From the NCBI GenBank assembly GCA_947374865.1, contig CANCDR010000001.1, positions 310,001 to 374,000 on the forward strand: a stretch of 64,000 nt of DNA, read 5' to 3'. The translations under genes were made by a program, and so were the position numbers. The DNA is from Oxalobacteraceae bacterium. GTDB taxonomy: Bacteria > Pseudomonadota > Gammaproteobacteria > Burkholderiales > Burkholderiaceae_D. Of the stretch, positions 10,842 through 21,720 are shown piece by piece; positions within the stretch are counted from its first letter, which is position 1; each line of letters begins with the position of its first letter. The notes under the pieces are model-generated. The model did no database searches, was not told the DNA's origin, and saw only the letters and a list, made by a program, of their open reading frames with translations.

Positions 10842-12668
10842 TCATCGCGGACGTCGGCGCGGCATTCCCTGACCCGATGCCGGGCCGCTATTGCCATAGG
10901 AGGAAGCCCCAGGACGCGCCGGCCCTCTGCCGCTGCCGCCACCAGCACCGCCACGACGGCCTTGGCCGCTAGTAGGGAAACCCAGTGCCGTTTGCAGCGG
11001 ATCGGGCTGCCGGCTACGCGACTGCCCTTGCCCTGAACCCTGTCCCTGACCGGCATTTTGCCCCTGACGGTGACCGTTACCGGAACGCGGTTCCTTGTCA
11101 TAAATGCTATTTCCACGCGGCCCGGCTGGACGGTCGCCACGCTGTTTTTTGCCGCTTTCCTGCACGGCAGCTTTATTTTCCATGCCACTGGCGCTCATCA
11201 GATCACGTACGGCATGCTCATCCATCTCTTCCCAACGGCCGCGCTTTAGTCCGCGCGGCAGGGTCAGGGCGCCGTAACGGGTACGAATCAGTCGCGATAC
11301 GGTCAGGCCAACGGCCTCGAACATGCGGCGAACCTCACGATTCCGGCCTTCACCAATAATCACCCGGTACCATTTATTGACACCCTCACCGCCACCATCC
11401 GCGATGCGGGAAAACTGCGCCAAGCCATCTTCGAGCTCAACGCCGGCCAGCAACTTTTGCCGCATGCCTTCTTCGAGCTCACCCAAAGTGCGCACAGCAT
11501 ATTCGCGATCAATTTGATAACGCGGATGCATGAGTCGGTTTGCCAGGTCACCAGAAGTGGTAAACAACAGCAGGCCTTCGGTATTGAAATCCAGACGACC
11601 GACTGCCAGCCACTTACCGGCCTTCATATTCGGCAGCCGTTCAAAGACCGACGGACGGCCTTCGGGATCATCCATACTGACAATTTCGCCTGCCGGCTTG
11701 TGATAAACCAAAACGCGCGGTGGCCGTTTGCTCACTTTACGGAAAATGATCTTGCCGTTGATGCGCACCGTATCGGTGGGCAGAATGCGTTGACCGATAT
11801 GCGCTGGCTCGCCATTCACCGAGACGCGTCCGGCGATGATGAGATCCTCCATATCGCGTCGCGATCCCAGACCTGCTTCGGCCAGCACCTTGTGTAATTT
11901 CGGCGCATCGTCATCGGCGGTCAGGTCACGCCGCACATTTTTTTCCGGCTGCCGGCGTGCGGCAGACTGCGCATCTTCTTCGACATCAAAGGCGCTCGAG
12001 GTCACAAATGAAAATACTTCATCCGCATCGGCAGCCTTCGGCTGTCCGCGCTGTGGCTGCTTACCTCCAGGACGGGCCGATTTGTCACGGCCTTTTTGAT
12101 CTGCTCTGGGTTGACCTGTGCGCGGCTGACCGGGCTTACCTGCGCCGGAACGCGGCTGAGCCTGCGCGCCTTCGGGACGAGGCTGTCTTTCGCGCCGGTC
12201 TTGAGATGCTGGTCGGGTCTGCCTGACATTAGCGGCTTCATTAGCGGCTTCATTACCGGCTTCATTAGCGGCTTTATTATCGGCTTGAATGCCCTCATCA
12301 CTGCCTGCGGTACCCGCTTGACCAGTCGACACAGAAGAAGAAAGGTCTTGCGCGCCGCCTGTTACCGCGGCCGACTTGGCCGATTCGTTTGTTGCCTCAC
12401 CATCCCGCGGTGCCGCGCGCGCGCGTCGCAGGGAACGCGGTCCGCGAACACCGCGCTTGACCGGTTTGGCAGCCGCCTCGACTGCGTCAGCGGATTCCGC
12501 CTGCACTGCCACAGGCTCAAACGCACTGACGGCGGCATCCGCAGGCACATCGGCCTTAGGCTTGGTTCGCTTGGCGGCGGCCCGGGGGGCGCGCTTAGGC
12601 TTGGGCTGCTTGCCCTCGGCTTCGGTAGCGGATGGAACGGACGCTTCGTTAGGAATTGGTTGGGTCAT
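10842..12668 (-). CDS. rluB: 23S rRNA pseudouridine(2605) synthase with long disordered tails
   Basis: The folded core (about residues 255–500) has an S4 RNA-binding domain ([21 protein letters not shown]) and an RsuA/RluB-type synthase domain with the catalytic aspartate in [13 protein letters not shown] and the closing motif [14 protein letters not shown]. RluB modifies U2605 in the peptidyl-transferase region of 23S rRNA. At 608 residues it is about twice the E. coli length (291), because of an Ala/Lys/Arg-rich N-terminal extension of about 250 residues and a Gly/Arg/Gln-rich C-terminal tail of about 110. Such basic tails are common in Burkholderiales RluB and may bind RNA (inference). Its start overlaps the scpB end by 20 nt. 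Confidence 0.93.
   Translation of the reverse strand: MTQPIPNEASVPSATEAEGKQPKPKRAPRAAAKRTKPKADVPADAAVSAFEPVAVQAESADAVEAAAKPVKRGVRGPRSLRRARAAPRDGEATNESAKSAAVTGGAQDLSSSVSTGQAGTAGSDEGIQADNKAANEAGNEAANEAANVRQTRPASQDRRERQPRPEGAQAQPRSGAGKPGQPRTGQPRADQKGRDKSARPGGKQPQRGQPKAADADEVFSFVTSSAFDVEEDAQSAARRQPEKNVRRDLTADDDAPKLHKVLAEAGLGSRRDMEDLIIAGRVSVNGEPAHIGQRILPTDTVRINGKIIFRKVSKRPPRVLVYHKPAGEIVSMDDPEGRPSVFERLPNMKAGKWLAVGRLDFNTEGLLLFTTSGDLANRLMHPRYQIDREYAVRTLGELEEGMRQKLLAGVELEDGLAQFSRIADGGGEGVNKWYRVIIGEGRNREVRRMFEAVGLTVSRLIRTRYGALTLPRGLKRGRWEEMDEHAVRDLMSASGMENKAAVQESGKKQRGDRPAGPRGNSIYDKEPRSGNGHRQGQNAGQGQGSGQGQSRSRQPDPLQTALGFPTSGQGRRGGAGGGSGRGPARPGASSYGNSGPASGQGMPRRRPR
12228..12287 (-). repeat. five tandem 12-bp units inside rluB
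   Basis: Five consecutive copies of ATTAGCGGCTTC or one/two-base variants on the plus strand. In rluB they encode the four-residue periodicity seen as NEAxNEAA in the disordered N-terminal extension. The array is in frame, so copy-number change would only lengthen or shorten the tail. Confidence 0.85.
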
Positions 12669-13599
12669 TATTCAGTTCTTGGTTAGGCTCATCAAGTATT
12701 GGTGCTGCGCCGTCGGCGACGATCGGGTCAGCCGCTGAGGGCGCAACATCCGCAGTAACGCTCAGTACATTGGCATCGACCGACTCGGCACCATCATTGG
12801 CTGTTTCTGTTATTTCTGTTGCTTCTGCTATTTGTGTTGACGCATCTATTTGTACTGAATCAGCTGGCGCTGTTACTTCTGCCAACTCTGCCGTCTCTGC
12901 TGACTCTGCTGGTTCTGCTACCTCTGCTGACGCTCCCTCTGCCACATCTGCCAAATCTGCCAGCAAAGGATTGCCTGAAAAATCCATCGTTCCCTGATCC
13001 AGATTCGCGTCCATGTCGGCCTGCAGGGCTGCCATTTCGGCCAAGGTGTCCTGCGCCATATTTTCTGTTGCCACCTGCTGCAAGGGCGGTAACTGGTCCA
13101 GCGCCGTCAAGCCAAGATCATCGAGAAACTGGCGCGTAGTCGCAAACAAGGAAGGCCGACCTGGCACATCGCGCTGGCCTATGCTTTCAATCCAGCCACG
13201 CTCCTCGAGCATTTTGATAGTTTGTGAATTGACCGTCACACCGCGAATTTCTTCAATATCGCCGCGCGTGACAGGCTGGCGATACGCAATAATCGCCAAA
13301 GTTTCCATGGTCGCGCGTGAATATCTGGGCGGCTTCTCGGGATTGAGTCGTTCGAGATAAATTTTCATCTCGGGCCGGCTCTGAAACCGCCAGCCAGTCG
13401 ACAACGCCACAATCTCAATGCCTTTGTCCGCCCAATCGGTACGGAGTTCATCGAGCATCGCCAGGATCATGTCACCATCAACCTGGTGGTCATTACCGCC
13501 CTGGTCGATGTATAACTTTTTAAGATCGTTAACTGACAGAGGCTCATGCGCGCAGAGCAGTGCAGTTTCGAGGACTTTTTTCGCCTCAGGTGTATTCAT
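12649..13599 (-). CDS. scpB: SMC-associated segregation and condensation protein B
   Basis: ScpB binds the ScpA kleisin and with SMC forms the bacterial condensin. The tandem winged-helix core occupies about residues 1–185: [16 protein letters not shown], then [44 protein letters not shown] (read in segments), and [18 protein letters not shown]. Beyond it is an acidic Ala/Glu/Thr/Val-rich tail of about 100 residues not found in the classic ScpB (about 190–200 residues). It overlaps rluB by 20 nt. No scpA lies in this window. Confidence 0.94.
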   Translation of the reverse strand: MNTPEAKKVLETALLCAHEPLSVNDLKKLYIDQGGNDHQVDGDMILAMLDELRTDWADKGIEIVALSTGWRFQSRPEMKIYLERLNPEKPPRYSRATMETLAIIAYRQPVTRGDIEEIRGVTVNSQTIKMLEERGWIESIGQRDVPGRPSLFATTRQFLDDLGLTALDQLPPLQQVATENMAQDTLAEMAALQADMDANLDQGTMDFSGNPLLADLADVAEGASAEVAEPAESAETAELAEVTAPADSVQIDASTQIAEATEITETANDGAESVDANVLSVTADVAPSAADPIVADGAAPILDEPNQELNNDPTNS

Positions 13600-13800
13600 G
13601 TGCGTTGTATGGTGCTAAAAAATAAAATTTTAGGCAGAAATAATGTTCAACGTTCAGCATCAGATAACAATGCTGTGCGGTTAAAGAAACTGTGAACCCG
13701 TTGATGCTGCGTTCCCGGAGCCCGTATTAGATGGTGACCGCTGATATGGGGCTGGGATGAAAATGCATGAAAATGCATCATGCTTAAAGCTTGTTCGACT

Positions 13801-13877
<77 letters not shown>

Positions 13878-13889
13878 TCTGAATGCCGA

Positions 13890-13918
13890 AATATACAGGG
13901 TATCGCCCTAGAGTGCAA
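13890..13918 (-). promoter_or_regulatory. sigma70-type promoter for tRNA-fMet
   Basis: On the minus strand a −35 TTGCAC (13918–13913), a 17-bp spacer and a −10 TATATT (13895–13890) place the start about 5–7 nt before the mature tRNA 5' end. Confidence 0.75.
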
Positions 13919-13996
13919 ATGGGTTCGCAATATCGCCTGCGATGATACACTTCTCACCTACTCTTTTGGAACGGTTGAACAGACCACGCGCTCTCC

Positions 13997-14569
13997 ATGA
14001 AATTTTGCTCCGACTGTGCCCACCCGATTACCCTTCTGATACCGCCGGACGACACACGCGAACGCTTTGTCTGCACCGAATGCGGCACCGTGCATTATCA
14101 GAATCCAAAAATGGTCGTTGGTTCCATTCCTATTTGGGAGGATCAGGGTCAAGTGCAAATTTTACTCTGTAAGCGGGCCATCGAGCCGCGTCGGGGATAC
14201 TGGACACTGCCAGCCGGTTTTATGGAAAACAATGAAACCACCATGCAGGCCGCACGTCGTGAAACGGAAGAAGAAGCCGGCGCCAACATTGAACTGCATG
14301 ATCTGTTCTCGCTCCTCAATGTGCCGCATGTGCATCAGGTCCATTTGTTTTACCGTGCCACACTGCTCGACCTGAACTACGCCGCCGGTGTTGAAAGTCT
14401 CGAAGTCGCGCTGTTTTCCGAAGCGGATATTCCGTGGAGCGAGATTGCTTTTCCTACCGTCAGTCATACCTTGCGTTATCTGTTCGCCGATCTCGCGCGC
14501 GTCAAACAAGGCGGCAGCTTTGATTTTCACAGCCACGATATTCTTAAACCCATGAGCGACGCTGCATAA
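13997..14569 (+). CDS. zinc-ribbon Nudix hydrolase
   Basis: A 190-residue protein with an N-terminal zinc ribbon (C4-x2-C7 and C26-x2-C29), then a Nudix domain. The Nudix box is [22 protein letters not shown] in consensus order: glycine, then E, then REx-EE-G with the metal-binding glutamates. Such proteins hydrolyse nucleoside diphosphates linked to another moiety, often ADP-ribose or NADH; the substrate is not decided by sequence. It differs from E. coli NudC in length and domain order. It is followed within three bases by aat, so co-transcription is likely. The start at 13997 is the first ATG before the zinc ribbon. Confidence 0.9.
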   Translation: MKFCSDCAHPITLLIPPDDTRERFVCTECGTVHYQNPKMVVGSIPIWEDQGQVQILLCKRAIEPRRGYWTLPAGFMENNETTMQAARRETEEEAGANIELHDLFSLLNVPHVHQVHLFYRATLLDLNYAAGVESLEVALFSEADIPWSEIAFPTVSHTLRYLFADLARVKQGGSFDFHSHDILKPMSDAA

Positions 14570-14571
14570 CG

Positions 14572-15294
14572 ATGATTCCCTGGCTGGAAGCGAGTACACC
14601 GTTCCCCGATGTCGCCACCGCGCTCACTGAACAACAGGGCGCAGGAGGCTTGCTGGCCGCCGGCGCCGATTTGTCTGCCGAGCGTCTGCTGGACGCTTAC
14701 CGGCATGGTATTTTTCCCTGGTATTCCATCGACCAGCCGATCCTCTGGTGGAGCCCGGATCCACGCATGGTATTAAAGACCGATGACTTCATCATCTCCG
14801 CCAGCCTGAAAAAAACCCTGCGAAAATTCAGCTGCAGCCAACAAGCCGGACAAGCCTGGGAACACCGCTTTGACAGCGACTTCCAGGCCGTCATGCAAGC
14901 CTGCGCAGCGCCCCGGTCGGACGATACAGGCACCTGGATATCGCCCGCCATCATCGACAGTTATACCGACTTATACCGACGCGGCTATGCCCATTCGAGT
15001 GAAGTTTGGTACGAGGGCCAGTTAGTCGGCGGCGCGTATGGGGTATCGATTGGACAAATGTTTTATGGTGAGTCGATGTTTGCGCGCGTCACTGACGCTT
15101 CCAAGATCGCGCTGGCCTATCTGGTGCATTTTTTACGCCAGCAAGGCGTGCGCATGATCGACTGTCAGCAGCAGACCCGTCATCTCGCATCACTGGGCGC
15201 CTTACCCATCCGCCGCACGACCTTTATGGATCACCTCAACGAGGCCATCAAGGCACCGCAAATTCTCCGCTGGGATAGCGCATCATTTTTTTAA
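14572..15294 (+). CDS. aat: leucyl/phenylalanyl-tRNA–protein transferase
   Basis: A 240-residue cytoplasmic enzyme that transfers Leu or Phe from aminoacyl-tRNA to proteins with N-terminal Lys or Arg, creating type-2 N-degrons for ClpS–ClpAP. Family motifs are [26 protein letters not shown] (in segments), [28 protein letters not shown] and [14 protein letters not shown]. It starts two bases after the Nudix stop, and bpt follows 79 bp later on the same strand. Confidence 0.97.
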   Translation: MIPWLEASTPFPDVATALTEQQGAGGLLAAGADLSAERLLDAYRHGIFPWYSIDQPILWWSPDPRMVLKTDDFIISASLKKTLRKFSCSQQAGQAWEHRFDSDFQAVMQACAAPRSDDTGTWISPAIIDSYTDLYRRGYAHSSEVWYEGQLVGGAYGVSIGQMFYGESMFARVTDASKIALAYLVHFLRQQGVRMIDCQQQTRHLASLGALPIRRTTFMDHLNEAIKAPQILRWDSASFF

Positions 15295-15373
15295 ATGTGC
15301 CAAAAAAATCGACGCCGAACGGGCACTTCCGGTGTAAATTAAAGGCATGTTCTTACTCTGATCCGGACATTGC

Positions 15374-16114
15374 ATGACGCACTTAAAAGAACTGCCCATA
15401 TCAGCCCTGCAGTTTTATGCCACTGCGCCCTACCCCTGCAGTTATCTCGATGCACGCCTGGCCCGTTCACAGGTCGCGACGCCCTCCCATCTGATCAATG
15501 TCGGGGTCTATTCCGAACTGGTCAAAAAAGGTTTTCGGCGCAGTGGTATCTTTACCTACCGCCCCTATTGTGACGGCTGCAATGCCTGTACACCGGTGCG
15601 TGTGCGCGCTGGCGAATTCACCCGTTCACGCAGTCAGCGCCGCGCCTGGCAACAGCACAACACGCTCATCACCGGCGTGACGACCCTGACTTATCTGCAG
15701 GAGCACTACGATCTTTATTTGCGCTACCAGACGGCACGCCATTCAGGCGGCGGAATGGATCAGGACAGCCGTGACCAGTACGCGCAATTTCTGCTGCAAA
15801 GTAAAGTCAACACACGCCTGATCGAATTTCGTGATCCCGATCAAACCTTACGCATGGTCAGCATCGTCGATATTCTCGAAGACGGCCTGTCGTCGGTCTA
15901 CACCTTCTACGATCCCGATGTGGTGGGCGCCGCTTATGGTACCTACAACGTGCTGTGGCAAATAGAGCAGGCGCGTGAACTCGGTATGCCGTATGTGTAT
16001 TTGGGCTACTGGATCGCGCAAAGCCGCAAGATGGCCTACAAGACTCGCTTTCGCCCCATCGAAGCCTACTATGACGGCGCATGGAAATTAATGGATGAAT
16101 TTCCATCGGCATGA
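15374..16114 (+). CDS. bpt: aspartate/glutamate leucyltransferase (Bpt)
   Basis: A 246-residue member of the ATE family. The bacterial form, Bpt, transfers Leu from Leu-tRNA to proteins with N-terminal Asp or Glu, making them ClpS–ClpAP substrates. Seen: the N-terminal cysteine cluster [13 protein letters not shown] with an earlier Cys in [28 protein letters not shown], and the C-terminal [18 protein letters not shown]. Length matches the family. It lies between aat and pyrD on the same strand. It is called Bpt rather than Ate1 because of its short bacterial-type length; the true specificity needs assay. Confidence 0.95.
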   Translation: MTHLKELPISALQFYATAPYPCSYLDARLARSQVATPSHLINVGVYSELVKKGFRRSGIFTYRPYCDGCNACTPVRVRAGEFTRSRSQRRAWQQHNTLITGVTTLTYLQEHYDLYLRYQTARHSGGGMDQDSRDQYAQFLLQSKVNTRLIEFRDPDQTLRMVSIVDILEDGLSSVYTFYDPDVVGAAYGTYNVLWQIEQARELGMPYVYLGYWIAQSRKMAYKTRFRPIEAYYDGAWKLMDEFPSA

Positions 16115-16160
16115 GAGCCTCGCGGTAAAATCACGGCTTCTTGTCCGATGAATTGCTCCC

Positions 16161-17222
16161 ATGGCTGAAAATATTCTGTACGCGCTGGCCCGACCCCTGT
16201 TATTTTCCATGGATGCCGAAGCGGCACATGACCTCACGCTTGGCCTCTTAAAAAAACCTGCTGCCCAGAGCGTGCTGCGTCTATTTGGTCATCCGCAGCC
16301 TCATCCGGTCAAGGTGATGGGCATCGATTTCCCCCATCCGGTCGGATTGGCCGCCGGTCTCGATAAAGATGGCGCGGCGATCGACGGCCTGGCCGCGCTC
16401 GGTTTTGGCGCTGTGGAAATCGGCACTGTCACGCCGCGCGCGCAAGCCGGTAATCCAAAGCCACGCATGTTCCGGCTGCCCGAAGCGCGCGCCATCATTA
16501 ATCGGATGGGCTTTAATAATGGCGGCGTAGAGGCCTTCATCAGCAACGTCCAGGCTTCGCGTTTTTATCAGGACCGCCAGGGTGTGCTGGGATTAAATAT
16601 CGGTAAAAATGCTGATACACCGATCGAACGTGCGGCAGACGATTATCTCTACTGTCTGCAAAAGGTGTACCGCTTCGCCAGTTATGTGACGGTCAATATT
16701 TCCTCGCCCAACACGAAAAACCTGCGCCAGCTGCAAGGCGGATCAGAACTCGATAGTCTGTTAGCGCTACTCAAAAACAGCCAGCAACGCCTGGCCGATC
16801 AGCATAAACGCTACGTGCCGCTGGTGCTCAAAATTGCCCCGGATATGGACAGTGAGCAGATCAAACATATCGCCGCCGCTTTACTGCAGCACCGGATCGA
16901 CGGCGTGATCGCGACCAACACCACCATCGCGCGCGAGGCCGTCGCCCACCTGCCGCATGGCGCAGAAACCGGCGGACTCTCAGGAGCGCCGGTGTTTGCG
17001 GCATCCAATCACGTCATCCGCGCCCTTAAATCTGAACTCGGCGATGCCATCCCCATCATTGGCGTGGGCGGCATTTTATCGGGCCTAGATGCGCAGGCAA
17101 AAATCGCCGCTGGCGCGCAGCTGGTGCAACTTTACAGCGGTCTGATCTACCGCGGCCCGGGACTCATCCGCGAGTGCGCGGCAGCGATCCGCCATTCACG
17201 CTATCCTGGCGTTCACCCTTAA
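16161..17222 (+). CDS. pyrD: dihydroorotate dehydrogenase (quinone), class 2
   Basis: A 353-residue flavoenzyme oxidising dihydroorotate to orotate in pyrimidine synthesis with electrons passed to quinone. The N-terminal amphipathic region ([20 protein letters not shown]) and length are those of membrane-associated class 2 enzymes. FMN and substrate motifs are [39 protein letters not shown] and [12 protein letters not shown] with [15 protein letters not shown]-like end ([11 protein letters not shown]). It starts 46 bp after bpt. Confidence 0.97.
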   Translation: MAENILYALARPLLFSMDAEAAHDLTLGLLKKPAAQSVLRLFGHPQPHPVKVMGIDFPHPVGLAAGLDKDGAAIDGLAALGFGAVEIGTVTPRAQAGNPKPRMFRLPEARAIINRMGFNNGGVEAFISNVQASRFYQDRQGVLGLNIGKNADTPIERAADDYLYCLQKVYRFASYVTVNISSPNTKNLRQLQGGSELDSLLALLKNSQQRLADQHKRYVPLVLKIAPDMDSEQIKHIAAALLQHRIDGVIATNTTIAREAVAHLPHGAETGGLSGAPVFAASNHVIRALKSELGDAIPIIGVGGILSGLDAQAKIAAGAQLVQLYSGLIYRGPGLIRECAAAIRHSRYPGVHP

Positions 17223-17237
17223 ATTCTCATCAAGACT

Positions 17238-18278
17238 ATGAAAAAAATCCCGCTTGGAAGCAGCGACCTGCTGGTTACGCCGATCTGCCTTGGTACCATG
17301 ACCTTCGGCGAACAAAATACCGAAGCCGACGCGCATAGTCAGCTCGACTATGCCCTCGAACGCGGCATCAATTTTATCGATACGGCGGAGATGTATCCGG
17401 TCATGCCGCGCGCAGCAACACAAGGCGCAACGGAACGACACATCGGCAGCTGGCTCAAAAAATCCGGCCAGCGCAGTAAGATCGTTCTGGCGACTAAAAT
17501 GACTGGCCCTTCCGGCATGGCCTGGATTCGCGATGGCAAAGGCGATCTTGGCGCGGCCGATGTACGTACTGCTGTCGAAGGTAATCTGGCACGCCTGCAA
17601 ACCGACTACATCGATTTGTATCAGCTGCACTGGCCGAGCCGCAACGTGCCCATCTTTGGTCAGACGGTGTTTGATCCGGCGCTTGATCGTGCCTGCATTC
17701 CGATCGAAGAAACCCTCAGTACGCTGGGTGAACTAGTCAAGGAAGGCAAAATTCGCCATATCGGCGTGTCCAATGAAAGTTCCTGGGGTGTGAGCGAATT
17801 TATTAAGCAGTCCGAAATGAAAGGACTGCCGCGCATCGTCTCGATTCAAAATGCCTACCATCTGGCGAATCGCAGTTTCGAGACCTCGCTCGATGAAGTC
17901 TGTTATCACGAACAAGTCAGCCTGCTGGCCTACAGCCCCTTAGCCTTTGGTCAGCTGACCGGCAAATATCTGCAGAATCCCCATGCCGATGGCCGCCTGA
18001 ATCTGTTCCCGCCGACCTGGAGCCCGCGTTATCTGCGTCCAGCACTGGTCGAGGCAACCCGTCGTTACGTCGCCCTGGCAGCCGCGCATGGCCTCACACC
18101 GACCGAGCTGGCCCTGGCCTGGTGTTATTCGCGCTGGTTTGTAGGGTCCACCATCATTGGTGCAACGAGTCTTGCGCAGCTCAAGCAAAACATTGATGCC
18201 TATGCAGTACGGCTGTCCGATCAAGTCGTCAGCGAGATCAATCGGATTCATGCCGAGATGATGAATCCGGCGCAGTAA
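17238..18278 (+). CDS. tas: Tas-like NADP(H)-dependent aldo-keto reductase
   Basis: A 346-residue AKR-fold oxidoreductase. It resembles E. coli Tas throughout: LGTMTFGEQNTEADAHSQLD, FIDTAEMYPV, RLQTDYIDLYQLHWP, KIRHIGVSNE, IQNAYHLANRSFE and SLLAYSPLAFGQLTGKYL. The catalytic tetrad Asp/Tyr (DTAEMY), Lys and His (QLHWP) is present. The physiological substrate is unknown; E. coli tas was found by its ability to suppress a tyrosine auxotroph. It begins 15 bp after pyrD and ends in a bidirectional terminator facing clpA. Confidence 0.9.
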   Translation: MKKIPLGSSDLLVTPICLGTMTFGEQNTEADAHSQLDYALERGINFIDTAEMYPVMPRAATQGATERHIGSWLKKSGQRSKIVLATKMTGPSGMAWIRDGKGDLGAADVRTAVEGNLARLQTDYIDLYQLHWPSRNVPIFGQTVFDPALDRACIPIEETLSTLGELVKEGKIRHIGVSNESSWGVSEFIKQSEMKGLPRIVSIQNAYHLANRSFETSLDEVCYHEQVSLLAYSPLAFGQLTGKYLQNPHADGRLNLFPPTWSPRYLRPALVEATRRYVALAAAHGLTPTELALAWCYSRWFVGSTIIGATSLAQLKQNIDAYAVRLSDQVVSEINRIHAEMMNPAQ

Positions 18279-18316
18279 TTTTCTGTCATCAGCGCATCTG
18301 CTGCTTTACCAGGCAG

Positions 18317-18356
18317 GCGAAAAAAAACCGAACCAGCAGGTTCGGTTTTTTTTCGC
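18317..18356. terminator. bidirectional terminator between tas and clpA
   Basis: A perfect inverted repeat (GCGAAAAAAAACCGAACC and its complement) around a four-base AGCA loop, with T runs on both strands. Confidence 0.93.
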
Positions 18357-18375
18357 ACTGACTTAAACGACTGGC

Positions 18376-20676
18376 TTAGTCGACTTCCACCGTTTCCTGC
18401 GGCGTGGCAGGCGGTGTGGCATCGCCCTCATTAAAGTCGAGCATGACCGCATCTTTCTCATCCAGATCCACCGTCACACGACCGCCGGTAACGAGTCTGC
18501 CGAACAGCAGCTCGTCAGCCAAGGCCTTGCGGATCATGTCTTGGATCAGGCGCGACATTGGCCGCGCACCCATCAATGGATCAAAGCCCTTACGCGCCAG
18601 GAATTTTCGCAGTCGATCCGAGAAGATCGCTTCGACTTTCTTTTCATGCAGCTGTTCTTCGAGTTGCATGAGGAATTTATCGACGACGCGCAAAATCACA
18701 TCCTCGTTGAGCGCACCAAAGCTGATGATGGCATCCAGACGATTACGGAACTCTGGCGTAAACATCCGCTTGATATCGGCCATTTCATCGCCGGCTTCCT
18801 TCTTCTCGGTGAAGCCGATGGTACGCTTTTGCAGACTCTCTGCGCCGGCGTTGGTGGTCATGATGATGATCACGTTACGGAAGTCGGCCTTACGACCGTT
18901 ATTATCGGTCAGCGTGCCATGGTCCATCACCTGCAGCAGAATATTGAAAATATCCGGATGGGCTTTTTCAATTTCATCGAGCAGCAGCACTGAATGCGGC
19001 TTCTTGGTGATCGCTTCCGTGAGCAAACCGCCCTGATCAAAGCCCACATAACCCGGTGGCGCACCGATCATACGGCTCACAGCATGACGCTCCATGTATT
19101 CCGACATATCAAAGCGGATCAGCTCGATACCCATGATGAAGGCCAGCTGTTTGGCGACTTCGGTTTTACCCACACCAGTCGGACCAGAGAACAGGAAGGA
19201 GCCGATCGGCTTGTCGGTTTTACCCAGACCAGCGCGGGCCATCTTGATGGCAGAAGCCAGCGCTTCAATCGCCGGATCCTGGCCAAACACGACGTTTTTC
19301 AAGTCACGATCAATCGTCTGCAGCTTACTGCGGTCATCTTGATTAACAGTTTGCGGCGGAATACGCGCGATCTTGGCAATGATGTCCTCGATCTCGGTTT
19401 TGCCGATGGTTTTCTTTTGCTTGGACTTGGGCAAGATGCGTTGCGCGGCACCGGCCTCGTCGATCACGTCGATCGCTTTGTCGGGCAGATGACGATCATT
19501 GATAAAGCGCGCAGACAGCTCCGCAGCTGTCGTCAGCGCGACAGCCGAATACTTGACGCCGTGATGTTCTTCAAAACGCGATTTTAAGCCGCGTAAAATT
19601 TGCACCGTCTGTTCAACCGTCGGTTCATTCACATCAATTTTTTGGAAACGACGCGCCAGCGCGTGGTCTTTTTCAAACACCCCACGATACTCGGTATAGG
19701 TGGTGGCACCGATGCATTTGAGCTGCCCGCTCGATAAAGCCGGCTTGAGCAGATTGGATGCGTCGAGCGTACCGCCGGAAGCCGAACCGGCGCCGATGAT
19801 GGTGTGAATTTCGTCGATGAATAAAATCCCGTTTGGATTCTCTTTTAACTGCTTGAGCACCGCCTTCAGACGCTGCTCGAAATCGCCACGGTATTTGGTT
19901 CCGGCCAGCAGCGCGCCCATGTCGAGCGAGAAGACCACGGCATTTTGCAGAATTTCCGGCACATCTTTTTGCGTAATGCGCCATGCCAAACCCTCGGCAA
20001 TGGCCGTCTTACCCACACCGGCTTCACCCACCAACAGCGGATTATTTTTACGCCGCCGGCACAACGTTTGAATCACGCGCTCAACTTCTGCTTCGCGACC
20101 GATCAGCGGGTCGATCTTGCCCTCATTGGCTGCCTTGTTCAGATTTTGTGTGTACTGATCCAGCGGACTTTCTTTTTGCTGGCCTTCGGCTTGTCCTTCT
20201 TCAGGGCCGTCGGCGGATTTATTGGTCTCGGCCTGCTGATCCTTACGCACTCCGTGGGAAATGAAGTTCACCACATCGAGCCGCGTCACGCCCTGCTGAT
20301 GCAGGTAATACACCGCATGCGAATCTTTTTCACCAAAAATAGCGACCAGAACATTGGCGCCAGTGACTTCCTTTTTGCCATTCGATGCAGACTGTACATG
20401 CATGATGGCGCGCTGAATCACGCGCTGGAAGCCCAAGGTTGGCTGCGTATCGACCTCACTCGTGCCAGGCACGGTCGGGGTATTGTCGCTGACGAAATTG
20501 GTCAGGGTTTTGCGAATGTCATCAATATTGACTGCACAGGCGCGCAGCACCTCTGCCGCCGAAGGATTATCCAGCAATGCCAGCAACAGGTGCTCGACGG
20601 TGATGAACTCATGCCGCGCCTGTCGGGCCTCAACAAACGCCATGTGTAAACTTACTTCTAATTCCTGCGCAATCAT
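18376..20676 (-). CDS. clpA: ATP-dependent Clp protease ATP-binding subunit ClpA
   Basis: A 766-residue Hsp100 unfoldase that feeds N-degron and other substrates to ClpP. It has the N-domain that binds ClpS, AAA module 1 with GEAGVGKT (about 216) and module 2 with GPTGVGKT (about 497), and a TIGF ClpP-docking loop near 617 (cf. IGL in E. coli). I start it at the ATG at 20676 ([10 protein letters not shown]) rather than an upstream in-frame ATG at 20694, because GGAGG lies five bases before it and it forms an ATGA overlap with the clpS stop. Length agrees with E. coli ClpA (758). Confidence 0.97.
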   Translation of the reverse strand: MIAQELEVSLHMAFVEARQARHEFITVEHLLLALLDNPSAAEVLRACAVNIDDIRKTLTNFVSDNTPTVPGTSEVDTQPTLGFQRVIQRAIMHVQSASNGKKEVTGANVLVAIFGEKDSHAVYYLHQQGVTRLDVVNFISHGVRKDQQAETNKSADGPEEGQAEGQQKESPLDQYTQNLNKAANEGKIDPLIGREAEVERVIQTLCRRRKNNPLLVGEAGVGKTAIAEGLAWRITQKDVPEILQNAVVFSLDMGALLAGTKYRGDFEQRLKAVLKQLKENPNGILFIDEIHTIIGAGSASGGTLDASNLLKPALSSGQLKCIGATTYTEYRGVFEKDHALARRFQKIDVNEPTVEQTVQILRGLKSRFEEHHGVKYSAVALTTAAELSARFINDRHLPDKAIDVIDEAGAAQRILPKSKQKKTIGKTEIEDIIAKIARIPPQTVNQDDRSKLQTIDRDLKNVVFGQDPAIEALASAIKMARAGLGKTDKPIGSFLFSGPTGVGKTEVAKQLAFIMGIELIRFDMSEYMERHAVSRMIGAPPGYVGFDQGGLLTEAITKKPHSVLLLDEIEKAHPDIFNILLQVMDHGTLTDNNGRKADFRNVIIIMTTNAGAESLQKRTIGFTEKKEAGDEMADIKRMFTPEFRNRLDAIISFGALNEDVILRVVDKFLMQLEEQLHEKKVEAIFSDRLRKFLARKGFDPLMGARPMSRLIQDMIRKALADELLFGRLVTGGRVTVDLDEKDAVMLDFNEGDATPPATPQETVEVD

Positions 20677-20981
20677 ACTTCCTCCATCACGCACTGGAGC
20701 GGGTGTCCCGCCTTGCCTGCGTGGGTTAAAACGAGCTCAACTTTGGTGGACGCAATATCCTTCGGATAAACGCCACATAAGCCTTTGCCATCGCGGTGGA
20801 CCTTGAGCATGATCTGCGTCGCAGACTCACGGTCCTTGTTAAAGTACTCTTGAATGACGGCGACGACAAATTCCATCGGCGTGTAATCATCATTGAGTAG
20901 ATATACCTGAAACATGGAAGGCGGCTTGAGTTTTTGCTCCTCGCGCACCGCCAACGTACCATTATCGTGCTTAGTTGCCAT
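20673..20981 (-). CDS. clpS: ClpA adaptor / N-recognin ClpS
   Basis: A 102-residue adaptor that binds proteins with N-terminal Leu, Phe, Tyr or Trp and hands them to ClpA. The degron pocket residues are in [13 protein letters not shown] and [12 protein letters not shown] flexible N-terminal tail of about 20 residues precedes the fold, as needed for delivery. It overlaps clpA by four bases. The products of aat and bpt, 5 kb away, make its substrates. Confidence 0.96.
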   Translation of the reverse strand: MATKHDNGTLAVREEQKLKPPSMFQVYLLNDDYTPMEFVVAVIQEYFNKDRESATQIMLKVHRDGKGLCGVYPKDIASTKVELVLTHAGKAGHPLQCVMEEV

Positions 20982-21159
20982 ATGTCTATTCTAAAGCGTT
21001 CAACAGCTTGCGCAATGCGCGATTATCAGTGAGGTTTGTCATTGACCTTGATATTACGCCGATTCTTGACTGTGCGCAGATGACGTTGGAATCTGTAAAA
21101 TCAAGACCACTGAATCACTGGCGGCGGATAAAAATGTTTCAAATTCCCCATATTTAATC

Positions 21160-21319
21160 TTGACTTTATTTTTTTTTGCAGGAACAATGAGCTTTATTGA
21201 CAACTAAGCTATTAGTCTCGGTCAATAAGAATTGGGCAAGTTTTAGGAGGGGCAGCATTTCGCGAGCCTTCTTGCTTTTACGGCTCGTGTGATAGTCCTT
21301 CTTGGAAAGCGTTTTTAAT
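21160..21319 (+). promoter_or_regulatory. candidate promoter and structured 5' leader of cold-shock gene
   Basis: The clpS–cspA gap (21–21.3 kb) holds no gene. A TTGACT (21160) and AACAAT (21183) with a 17-bp spacer would start a leader of about 125 nt. The leader contains GGAGG far upstream and a CGAGCC/GGCTCG stem (21263–21287) before the start codon. Long structured leaders are typical of cold-shock mRNAs. The promoter call is weak. Confidence 0.4.
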
Positions 21320-21523
21320 ATGGCAACAGGTACAGTCAAGTGGTTCAACGATTCGAAGGGTTTTGGCTTTATTACTCCCGATGATGGCGGTGAAGATTTG
21401 TTCGCTCACTTTTCCGCAATCCAAATGAACGGCTTCAAGACCCTCAAAGAAGGTCAAAAAGTGCAGTTCGAAGTCACGCAAGGCCCAAAAGGCAAGCAAG
21501 CTTCCAACATTCAGGCGCCCTGA
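21320..21523 (+). CDS. cold-shock protein, CspA family
   Basis: A 67-residue single cold-shock domain that binds RNA and ssDNA and melts structure. RNP1 is KGFGFITP and RNP2 DLFAHFSAI, after the universal start [11 protein letters not shown]. The ATG at 21320 is chosen because an upstream in-frame ATG (21302) adds six residues (MESVFN) not found in the family. GGAAAG lies upstream. A strong terminator follows. Which paralogue (cspA, cspD-like or other) cannot be fixed from one window. Confidence 0.95.
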   Translation: MATGTVKWFNDSKGFGFITPDDGGEDLFAHFSAIQMNGFKTLKEGQKVQFEVTQGPKGKQASNIQAP

Positions 21524-21546
21524 TTACCCACCATCAGGATGGCCTC

Positions 21547-21577
21547 AAAAAAACCTCGTTTCGGCGAGGTTTTTTTT
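21547..21577 (+). terminator. terminator after the cold-shock gene
   Basis: AAAAAACCTCG, a short loop and CGAGGTTTTTTTT, directly downstream of the stop codon. Confidence 0.9.
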
Positions 21578-21663
21578 CGCCTGCATTACCAAAAAATAGT
21601 CAGACAACAGCGCTCGTAATGAGCTTGTAGATATATCAGGAAAATCACGACAAAATTTGTCCG

Positions 21664-21694
21664 AAAAAAAAGCCGAAACGTTCCGGCTTTTTTT
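21664..21694. terminator. terminator downstream of icd
   Basis: AAGCCG and CGGCTT arms flanked by A and T tracts on both sides; near-palindromic core. It is correctly placed for icd on the minus strand. Confidence 0.85.
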
Positions 21695-21720
21695 GTGAAA
21701 CTTCTGCCAGCTGCTGCAGC

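Noticed and set aside
10718-11188. 156-codon minus-strand frame over the rluB end
   Set aside because: It is a shadow of the Gly/Arg-rich rluB tail with no recognisable domain.
12790-12960. CRISPR-like periodicity in the scpB tail
   Set aside because: The repeating TCTGCT pattern is low-complexity coding for Ala/Glu; there are no unique spacers and no cas genes.
13757-13776. Doubled ATGAAAATGC near the initiator tRNA
   Set aside because: Short two-copy repeat with no palindrome or gene; too little to call an element.
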